Positions 24,692 through 31,057 of a stretch of DNA of 31,057 nucleotides are shown piece by piece. The stretch covers positions 1 through 31,057 of the forward strand of contig CAYRJN010000020.1 of assembly GCA_964424545.1 (NCBI GenBank), in the 5' to 3' direction. The notes beneath the pieces are model-generated. The model saw only the letters and a program-made list of their open reading frames with translations, ran no database searches and was not told where the DNA came from. The stretch's first letter is position 1. Each line of letters begins with the position of its first letter. The translations under genes were made by a program, and so were the position numbers. The stretch is from JAUVIB01 sp964424545 (GTDB taxonomy: Bacteria; Calditrichota; Calditrichia; Calditrichales; Calditrichaceae).

Positions 24692-25999
24692 TTGAAATCC
24701 AGAACAAAGTTGTTATTTACGACAATATTGATGTTAATTCCCTTCGCTTTAGCCAATGCATCGGAAATACAAAAGATCGACAGCGGCGCCACAGCTTGGA
24801 TGCTTACGTCAACGGCGCTTGTACTGCTTATGGTGCCCGGACTGGGTATGTTCTACGGCGGTTTGGTGCGCACAAAAAATGTTTTGGGCACGATGATGCA
24901 TAGTTTTTCGGCTATGGCCGTTATCGGCGTTCTATGGGTTGTGGTTGGGTACGCCTTAAGTTTCGGCGCTAATATTTTGGGTGGATTTGTCGGTTGGAAT
25001 TGGGATTATTTTTTGCTTAAGGGTATTGACAGTAGTATTATTAACGAACATATTCCGGAATATGTATTTGCCATGTTTCAAGGGAAGTTTGCCATAATCG
25101 CTCCCGCTCTGATTGCCGGATCATTTGCCGAACGCGTAAAATTTAAGAGTTACTTAATCTTTATATTGTTATGGAGTTTGCTGGTCTATATGCCGGTTGC
25201 CCACTGGGTTTGGGCGCCTGGCGGATTTTTAGCGGCAATGGGCGCTATAGATTATGCCGGCGGCACCGTAATTCATATAACGGCCGGCGTCAGCGGTTTG
25301 GTTGTGGCGATTTATCTCGGCGCCAGGCGAGGTTATCCGAAGTCGGCCATGAATCCTAATAATTTGGTAATGACGCTTATGGGCGCCGGACTGTTATGGG
25401 TGGGATGGTTCGGTTTTAATGCCGGTAGCTCCATTTCCAGCGGTCTCGATACGGCGCGGGCTTTAACGCTGACCCAGGTTGCTGCCGCTTCGGGCGCTTT
25501 AGGCTGGATGTTAATAGAAGGGATGCACCACGGAAAAGCGACCAGCCTGGGATTTGTTTCGGGTATGCTTGCCGGATTGGTCGCCATTACTCCTGCGGCG
25601 GGCGTTGTAACGCCCGGCGGAGCCCTATTATTGGGTTTTATTGCGGCGGCAATCTGTTATCTTGCCATTATTTTAAAAAATAAAATCGGCTATGACGATA
25701 CATTAGACGTTTTCGGGATCCATGGCATTGCAGGGATTATCGGCGCATTGGCATTGGTACTGTTTTTAAGACCGGGCTGGGTCTCCGAGCAGACGCAATC
25801 ATGGACATATTTGTCTCAATTTTTTACCCAATCATGGGCGGTTTTAATCGCTGTTGTCTATTCGGCGGTTTTATCCATTGTCATTGCCGTATTTTTGGAA
25901 AAATCGTTCGGCTTCCGTTTGAGCGACAGCGATGAACAGGCCGGAATAGATCGCACCGAACATGCGGAACAAGGCTACGGTCTGCTGCATATAAATTAA
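24692..25999 (+). CDS. amt: Ammonium transporter Amt
   Basis: A 435-residue inner-membrane ammonium channel. It starts at a TTG 4 bp after a strong AGGAGGT site (24681-24687). A signal-like N-terminal helix (to about residue 24) precedes the conserved first Amt helix STALVLLMVPGLGMFYGGLV. The AGSFAERVKF region, the pore twin histidines H195 (VIHITAGVSG) and H344 (FGIHGIAG), and WVGWFGFNAGS all match the AmtB/Mep/Rh family. Around eleven membrane helices are expected. The short cytosolic C-terminus (from about SFGFRLSDSDEQAGIDRTEH) contains the acidic/His region that contacts PII proteins. It lies between a TorF-like porin and a PII gene, the standard amt-PII pairing. Confidence 0.96.
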   Translation: MKSRTKLLFTTILMLIPFALANASEIQKIDSGATAWMLTSTALVLLMVPGLGMFYGGLVRTKNVLGTMMHSFSAMAVIGVLWVVVGYALSFGANILGGFVGWNWDYFLLKGIDSSIINEHIPEYVFAMFQGKFAIIAPALIAGSFAERVKFKSYLIFILLWSLLVYMPVAHWVWAPGGFLAAMGAIDYAGGTVIHITAGVSGLVVAIYLGARRGYPKSAMNPNNLVMTLMGAGLLWVGWFGFNAGSSISSGLDTARALTLTQVAAASGALGWMLIEGMHHGKATSLGFVSGMLAGLVAITPAAGVVTPGGALLLGFIAAAICYLAIILKNKIGYDDTLDVFGIHGIAGIIGALALVLFLRPGWVSEQTQSWTYLSQFFTQSWAVLIAVVYSAVLSIVIAVFLEKSFGFRLSDSDEQAGIDRTEHAEQGYGLLHIN

Positions 26000-26094
26000 C
26001 AGCAAACCAATCTATTAAAAATTAAGCATAAATTAATAAGATCCAAAACCTTGAAATATAAGGATAGTATTATTCATTTTGAAGGAGTAACACA

Positions 26095-26439
26095 ATGAAA
26101 TTAATAACGGCCATTATAAAACCGGAAAAATTAGACTCCGTACGAGAAGCGTTGTATGCGGCGGAAATAAAACGTATAACAGTGGACAGCGTAACCGGCC
26201 ACGGACAACAGGAACCGGAGGAGGACGTTTATCGCGGCGTTAAAGTCGTACCTGATTTGATTCCCAAGGTACGCCTTGATATTGCCTGTAATGACGAATT
26301 TGTAGAGATTACCTGCAACGCCATTATCAAAGGCGCACGCAATGGAAAGGGCGAGCTGGGCGACGGAAAAATTTTTATCAGACCCCTAGAAGATTGTATA
26401 CGCATTCGCACCGGCGAACGCGGCGGCGCAGCAATATAG
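26095..26439 (+). CDS. glnK: PII nitrogen regulatory protein lacking the uridylylation tyrosine
   Basis: A 114-residue PII trimer subunit, started behind GAAGGAG. The first strand KLITAIIKPEKLDSVREAL, the ATP-site Q39 in GHGQQ, the B-loop region GKGELGDGKIFI and the C-terminal CIRIRTGERGGAAI are typical. The T-loop has Y46 (VYRG) but position 51, the uridylylated tyrosine in E. coli GlnB/GlnK, is valine (VYRGVKVVPDLIPK). The residues before it are unusually acidic (QEPEEDV). PII proteins paired with amt bind the transporter and close it according to ATP/ADP/2-oxoglutarate. Here that control should work by ligand binding alone, or with a different modification. It is 95 bp after amt on the same strand. 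The name glnK follows the amt linkage. Confidence 0.92.
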   Translation: MKLITAIIKPEKLDSVREALYAAEIKRITVDSVTGHGQQEPEEDVYRGVKVVPDLIPKVRLDIACNDEFVEITCNAIIKGARNGKGELGDGKIFIRPLEDCIRIRTGERGGAAI

Positions 26440-26575
26440 GAAGTCGGGAAAATTGCGACGATCGTAACTAAAACGCCTATTATGATTTTTATTGACTTAA
26501 CCGTTTAAAGTTCGTATACAAGAACATAACTTTGCAAAGTAATTAATGAAAATAGTGCGAGTAGAATTGTCAACG

Positions 26576-26602
26576 TGTCATTCCTTCGAAAGAAGGAATC
26601 TG
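26576..26602. repeat. REP-like palindrome (TGTCATTCC...GGAATCTG)
   Basis: An 8-bp perfect stem, ATTCCTTC / GAAGGAAT (26580-26599), closed by a GAAA tetraloop and flanked by TGTC and CTG. It has the layout of dispersed palindromic repeats of the ATTCC-N-GGAAT type known from many genomes. The exact element family is not established from one copy. Confidence 0.5.
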
Positions 26603-26695
26603 AATGTAAACAATAGCAAGATTTAGCTTCCCGATCAAAACATTCAAGAATGAGAGGGAGGAGAATGTGGAAACGGCTACAAAAAAGTCCAATAT

Positions 26696-26722
26696 TGTCA
26701 TTCTCAGATATATTGGAGAATT
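26696..26722. repeat. Second REP-like palindrome (TGTCATTCTC...GAGAAT)
   Basis: ATTCTC (26700-26705) and GAGAAT (26716-26721) form a 6-bp inverted repeat with a 10-nt spacer, again preceded by TGTC as in the element at 26576. It resembles the TGTCATTCT...AGAATCT repeats seen in some FCB genomes. The shared TGTCATTC start suggests the two are related or bound one small element of about 145 bp. Confidence 0.35.
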
Positions 26723-26999
26723 TAAAATACTGTCTATGAAAACTATGTATAATTTCAAAATTGAGAAGAATACAAAAATAAATGAAAATGTCCGGAATAG
26801 GTTGTTTTTTGAAATTCCGATACAATAAAATTTGATCTTTTTCCATAACATTTATGTCAAAATAAAAATATTTGGGTTTAGCGAATTAAGCTGTTATTTT
26901 TAATAATCGAATTCAAATCGGCCTAAATTGATCGCCATTGTTTATCGTATTCTAAACAAAAAATGATGCTATTACTATTACTTACTCAGAACCATTAAT

Positions 27000-29738
27000 A
27001 TGAATTTTTTACGCCATATAATTATAACGCTGTTCATTGTAACATCGTTAATTTTTCCTTTAATAAGCGATGCGGCGGAAACAATTACACTTCCTTTGCA
27101 AAAAGATGAAATCAACATTGTAGATTATTTGGAAATCTATGAAGATGCCGAGGCCGGACTGACCTTAAAGGACATCACCTCTACCGAATATTCCAATAAG
27201 TTTATTCCGGCGCGAAAAAGCGGATTAAATAGAGGATTTACCCATTCCGCCTATTGGGTAAGATTTAATGCGCAAAAAACGATACCACATTCGCCTCCCG
27301 CCGTTTTAATAGTTCATTTTGCCAATATAAACAGAGTCGATTTTTTTCAATTAACCCAAGAAGGAGAGCTGATAAAAAAGGTACGGACAGGCAATTTACG
27401 TTCCGTCGGCAGCAGAGACGTATTTAATCCTAATATAATCTTTACCCTATCGCTGCCCAACGAATCCGTAAACACTTTTTATCTTAGATTTAAAAACGAC
27501 GCCACAACAAACTTAACCATGTCTATTGCAACGGCGGATAAGTACACTAAAATCGTGCGTCTTAATAATTTTTTGATGGGTATATTTATCGGAATTATGC
27601 TGATTTTAATCGGTTATAATTTCACCTTAGGGTTTTCTTTTAAAAACAAAACATATTTTTATTTTAATTTTTCCATTATTTTCTTTACGCTTTATACTTT
27701 AGCGTATAAAGGATATGCTTACCTTTATTTATGGCCGGATTTTCCTTTTTTGAATCTGATATCTCTGGAACTATTTTTAACAATCTTAATTTACTCCTTC
27801 TTATCTTTTGCAGATAATTTTCTTTCGCTAAAAAAGCATTTCCCTCAAATTCATAACATATACCAAATGGGAAAGACGGCGGCGTTATTATTGTTAATAT
27901 CATCCTTTTTCATAGATTTCCAAGTTGTGATTCAACTTATTAATTATGTGATAATTATATCTTTTTTACTTAATTTATATGTTGCTTATATTGCATGGCG
28001 AAAAAAATATACAAGCGTCTATTTCTTAAGTTCCATGCTTTTCTTTTTTACAATGACCCTTTTGACGATGCTTGTTGTTTTTGGTGTAATGCAGAGTAGA
28101 GTATTTACCGACAATAGTTACATTATCGGCAGTTTTCCGCCCATCCTTTTGATGTCCTTGGCTTTGGCAAACCAGGTTAAGGAATTAAAATCCGATAAAG
28201 AAAAAATCGAGCGGGAATTATCAAAAAGTATTGAAAAATTCAAATCATTTATTGATTATAGCCTTGATATCTTTTGGGAAGCCGACAAAAACTCTGTTTT
28301 CCGTTACATCAGTCCTAATGTAGAAAACGTTCTCGGTTGGACTGCAGAAGAGATGATCGGCAAAAGGGCGTTTGATTACCTTAAACCGCAGGAAGTCAGC
28401 CGCCAGAGAGAACTGTTACGAACGAGCGTTTTATCGAAAGAGCCTATTTTGGGCTATGAATATGAAATGCGAAATAAGAATAATGAATGGATAATTTTTG
28501 AAAAAAATGCCAAACCATTTTATGATGAAAATGGAAAATTTTTAGGATTCAGAGGCAGCGACCGCGATATTACCGTTAATTATCAAAGGAAAAAAGCCCT
28601 TAAAGAATCGGAGGAAAAATTCAAAGCTATTGTTCAAAATACACAAACCGCGATCTTAATGGTAGATGATAACTATCAAATAATTTATGCAAACCCACGC
28701 CTTGAAAAAATGATCGGATATTCTTTAGATAAAATAATTGGAACCGATTTTAGGAAATATTTAGACCCCAAATTAGTGGGAATGGTCGCCAAACGGTATA
28801 AATTACGTCAACAAGGAAAAAAGATACCCGAAAGTTATGAGATTGAACTAAAAAATATTCAGGAGAAAACAATAGCCGTAAAAATTTATGTCACTACAGT
28901 AAAAGATTTTAATAATAAACCGCTGACTATTGCGCAAATTATAGACCTTACGAAACAAAAGCATTTGGAGAATCAATTAATCACATCTAAAAAAATGGAA
29001 GCGATCGGAACGCTTGCCGGCGGTATTGCCCATGATTTTAACAACCTGCTTACGGTTATCAAAGGCTATTCCGAAGTTTTACTTATGCATTTAAAAGAAA
29101 ACGATCAAAGACGGAAGCATATCGAAACGATTTATTCTGCCAGTCAAAAAGCCGAAGCGCTCACCAAACAAATATTGGCCTTCAGCCGTAAACAGATTTA
29201 TCAACCCCAACAAATAGATCTCAATAAATTATTATCGGACTTTATCAAAATGGCCGGGCGCCTCATTGGAGAAGATATTCAGATTGAAACCAATTTCAGC
29301 AAAACGCTACCTATGGTAAAAGCAGATCCGGGACAAATCGAACAAATTATTATAAATCTTCTCGTTAATGCTCGCGACGCTATAAACGAACAAAAGAACA
29401 ACAGAGAAAAGAAAATTACAATTACAACCGGGCTAACGGACAAAGATAACAACCCTTTATTGCAATCGACAAAAACAAAATATCGCACGTACATAGAAAT
29501 ATCGGTAAAGGATACTGGCGTCGGCATGTCCGAAGATATAAAAACAAAAATTTTCGAACCGTTTTTTACAACAAAAGACAAAAATAAAAATACCGGTTTG
29601 GGACTGGCCACTGTCTTTGGTATTATCAGCCAAAACGATGGTTTAATTGATATAGAAAGCGCTTTATATAAAGGCGCTGTTTTTAAAATATATTGGCCCG
29701 TTGATAATAATACGGAAGATAACCTCATAGAAGAGTAA
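27000..29738 (+). CDS. 7TMR-DISM sensor histidine kinase with two PAS domains
   Basis: A 912-residue membrane kinase. A signal peptide (to about residue 26) precedes an extracytoplasmic 7TMR-DISMED2-type beta domain (about 30-170; GFTHSAYWVRFNA). Seven membrane helices (about 185-395) begin with GIFIGIMLILIGYN. A short coiled linker leads to PAS 1 (about 412-530, FIDYSLDIFWEADKN) and PAS 2 (about 540-655). The HisKA phospho-acceptor is H678 in GGIAHDFNNLL. The HATPase has its N-box at N790 (NLLVNARDAI), G1 DTGVGM from residue 838 and G2 TGLGLATVFG. No receiver domain is fused, so it must signal to a separate response regulator, not seen adjacent. A paralogous sensor starts 10 bp downstream, making a tandem pair. 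Confidence 0.95.
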   Translation: MNFLRHIIITLFIVTSLIFPLISDAAETITLPLQKDEINIVDYLEIYEDAEAGLTLKDITSTEYSNKFIPARKSGLNRGFTHSAYWVRFNAQKTIPHSPPAVLIVHFANINRVDFFQLTQEGELIKKVRTGNLRSVGSRDVFNPNIIFTLSLPNESVNTFYLRFKNDATTNLTMSIATADKYTKIVRLNNFLMGIFIGIMLILIGYNFTLGFSFKNKTYFYFNFSIIFFTLYTLAYKGYAYLYLWPDFPFLNLISLELFLTILIYSFLSFADNFLSLKKHFPQIHNIYQMGKTAALLLLISSFFIDFQVVIQLINYVIIISFLLNLYVAYIAWRKKYTSVYFLSSMLFFFTMTLLTMLVVFGVMQSRVFTDNSYIIGSFPPILLMSLALANQVKELKSDKEKIERELSKSIEKFKSFIDYSLDIFWEADKNSVFRYISPNVENVLGWTAEEMIGKRAFDYLKPQEVSRQRELLRTSVLSKEPILGYEYEMRNKNNEWIIFEKNAKPFYDENGKFLGFRGSDRDITVNYQRKKALKESEEKFKAIVQNTQTAILMVDDNYQIIYANPRLEKMIGYSLDKIIGTDFRKYLDPKLVGMVAKRYKLRQQGKKIPESYEIELKNIQEKTIAVKIYVTTVKDFNNKPLTIAQIIDLTKQKHLENQLITSKKMEAIGTLAGGIAHDFNNLLTVIKGYSEVLLMHLKENDQRRKHIETIYSASQKAEALTKQILAFSRKQIYQPQQIDLNKLLSDFIKMAGRLIGEDIQIETNFSKTLPMVKADPGQIEQIIINLLVNARDAINEQKNNREKKITITTGLTDKDNNPLLQSTKTKYRTYIEISVKDTGVGMSEDIKTKIFEPFFTTKDKNKNTGLGLATVFGIISQNDGLIDIESALYKGAVFKIYWPVDNNTEDNLIEE

Positions 29739-29748
29739 TTTCAAACTT

Positions 29749-31057
29749 ATGAAAAAGAATCTAAAAAATATACGAAATGTAAAATCGATCTTCTTTATCT
29801 TAATAACCGTATCTAATATTTTTGGCGTCGAGCCCATTACGATTAAGGATGAACAAGCCGCCGAACTTATCGGGTTAAACATAGAAATATTACAAGACAG
29901 CCTTGGAAAGCTAACGTTGGAAGATGTCATCTCGCCGGCGTACGATAACGCGTTTCAACCTGCCGGCGAATCCGCGCCTAATTACGGCTTTACTAACAGC
30001 GTTTACTGGGGTCGCTTTAAAGTAAAGTTTACGAATAAATCGCGCGAACCGTTTATATTGCAATTTAATTTTGCAAATCTTAATTATGTAGACATCTACC
30101 AATTTGATGAACAAGGCCGATTAATAAAATCCCTTAAAACGGGCAATATGAGACCAATCGACAGCAGAGAACAATTAGATCCGAGAATAATATTTATATT
30201 AAAAAGACAATATGGTATTGAATACAGCATTTATTTCAGAGTAAAGAACGATGCATCCATGACGCTTTCGTTATCTCTGATGAACATCACTCAATATATG
30301 AGAGCCAACAATACGAACGAAATTTTATTAGGAATTTTCATCGGAATTATGCTTTTGATCATGGGATATAATATCTTTCTCTATTTTTCATTAAATGATT
30401 CGAGTTATATATATTTCAGTGTTTCGGTTTTATCTATTGCCGGTTATATTATCTCCGTAAAAGGTTACGCCTACCTTTATTTATGGCCGGATATATCCAT
30501 TTTAAATAAAATTTCCATACCCTTTTTCGTCTCCGCAACGGAAATATTCTTTCTAAAATATATTTCCGGCTTTATGCAGTTAAAAAAACGGGCGCATGCA
30601 ATAGACCATTCATTCAACATAATAATAGCGTTAGTTATTATATCTTTTTTGGGAACGGCTTTTATCAACTATCATTTTTTTATTCTTGTTATTAATATTC
30701 TTGTGACCTTAGTCATATTTCTGCTGTTAATCATCGGCGTCGTATTTTGGTATAAGAATATTTATCGGTCTGCATACTTCCACAGCAGTCTTCTTATTTT
30801 AAGTATCGGCGTTGTAATGATCATTTTAGTGCGAACCGGAATACTGCCAAGCGCAGCCGTTACGGAAAACGGAATAATTTTTACCACTGCCGTTTTCGTA
30901 ATATTGATGTCCATGGCTTTGGCAGACAGAGTATCGTATTATAAAAGCGGTCAAGAACGCGCTGCCGCATCGTTGAACGACTATGAAGAACGCTTGCGCG
31001 CATTAGTAGAAACAAGCAATGATATTATTTGGGAAATTGATAAAAACAGAAAATTCA
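29749..31057 (+). CDS. 7TMR-DISM sensor protein, probable histidine kinase (3' truncated by window edge)
   Basis: The frame runs open from the ATG at 29749 to the right edge (436 codons visible). An in-frame stop at 29728 leaves this as the first possible ATG. A hydrophobic N-terminal segment (MKKNLKNIRNVKSIFFILIT) leads to a DISMED2-like domain (NYGFTNSVYWGRFKVKF) and seven membrane helices beginning GIFIGIMLLIMGYN. The region KGYAYLYLWPDI is nearly identical to KGYAYLYLWPDF in the upstream kinase. The last visible residues (ERLRALVETSNDIIWEIDKN) are the beginning of a PAS domain. Same domain order and the 10-bp gap indicate a tandem duplicate of the preceding kinase. A HisKA/HATPase module is expected beyond the edge but cannot be seen. 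The ribosome-binding site is weak, so translation may depend on the upstream gene. Confidence 0.9.
   Translation, partial: MKKNLKNIRNVKSIFFILITVSNIFGVEPITIKDEQAAELIGLNIEILQDSLGKLTLEDVISPAYDNAFQPAGESAPNYGFTNSVYWGRFKVKFTNKSREPFILQFNFANLNYVDIYQFDEQGRLIKSLKTGNMRPIDSREQLDPRIIFILKRQYGIEYSIYFRVKNDASMTLSLSLMNITQYMRANNTNEILLGIFIGIMLLIMGYNIFLYFSLNDSSYIYFSVSVLSIAGYIISVKGYAYLYLWPDISILNKISIPFFVSATEIFFLKYISGFMQLKKRAHAIDHSFNIIIALVIISFLGTAFINYHFFILVINILVTLVIFLLLIIGVVFWYKNIYRSAYFHSSLLILSIGVVMIILVRTGILPSAAVTENGIIFTTAVFVILMSMALADRVSYYKSGQERAAASLNDYEERLRALVETSNDIIWEIDKNRKF

Larger units (their letters stand above)
26440..26999. other. AT-rich intergenic region with REP-like palindromes
   Basis: A 560-bp gap between the PII gene and the sensor kinase. 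The open frames seen here are overlapping in several frames, have no ribosome-binding sites or recognisable domains and run through the palindromes, so no gene is called. Two repeat-like palindromes are listed separately. No clear sigma-54 or sigma-70 promoter was recognised for the downstream kinase. Confidence 0.6.

Noticed and set aside
26505..26851. Open frames of 113 and 93 codons on the minus strand
   Set aside because: They overlap each other in different frames, read through the REP-like palindromes, show no domain or ribosome-binding site and have AT-driven composition.

Overview
The window looks like a chromosomal segment of a Gram-negative, AT-rich bacterium of the FCB group. The strongest pointers are a full-length SprA (the outer-membrane translocon of the type IX secretion system, T9SS), two PorV/PorQ-like barrel proteins, a secreted Asp-box protein with a T9SS/FlgD-type C-terminal domain, LptF/LptG lipopolysaccharide transporters and sigma-54 regulation. 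The mixture resembles Calditrichota or a related FCB lineage more than classical Bacteroidota, but that is an inference from gene content only. No tRNA, rRNA, CRISPR array, phage or complete insertion sequence was seen.

Layout. 1-2.7 kb (+): the 3' end of gltX, an NtrC-type sigma-54 response regulator that overlaps it, and a metallo-beta-lactamase-fold enzyme. 2.7-15.0 kb (-): a long leftward run of sprA, prmA, a lipoprotein with three repeated modules, a seven-Asp-box secreted protein with a sorting domain, two PorV-like proteins, and a separately promoted DJ-1/PfpI protein. 15.05-15.68 kb: an AT-rich divergent intergenic region with a perfect 12-bp inverted repeat close to lptF. 15.7-23.5 kb (+): lptF, lptG, yraN, a class V aminotransferase, a CHASE2 adenylate cyclase and a PDZ/radical SAM/DUF512 protein. 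23.5-26.4 kb (+): a nitrogen locus made of a TorF-like outer-membrane protein, an Amt ammonium transporter and a PII protein. It is preceded by a near-consensus sigma-54 promoter and four copies of a 12-bp dyad in two pairs. 26.4-27.0 kb: intergenic, with REP-like palindromes. 27.0-31.06 kb (+): two tandem paralogous 7TMR-DISM sensors, the first a complete histidine kinase and the second cut by the window edge.

How the genes fit together. The leftward cluster reads as a compact T9SS export locus: translocon (SprA), a probable cargo with a C-terminal sorting domain, PorV-like shuttle or attachment barrels, and a surface lipoprotein. The ammonium locus reads as outer-membrane entry, inner-membrane Amt and PII gating under sigma-54 control. 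Its PII has lost the uridylylation tyrosine. The activator bound at the paired dyads is unknown; the NtrC-type regulator at the left end is a candidate by class only.
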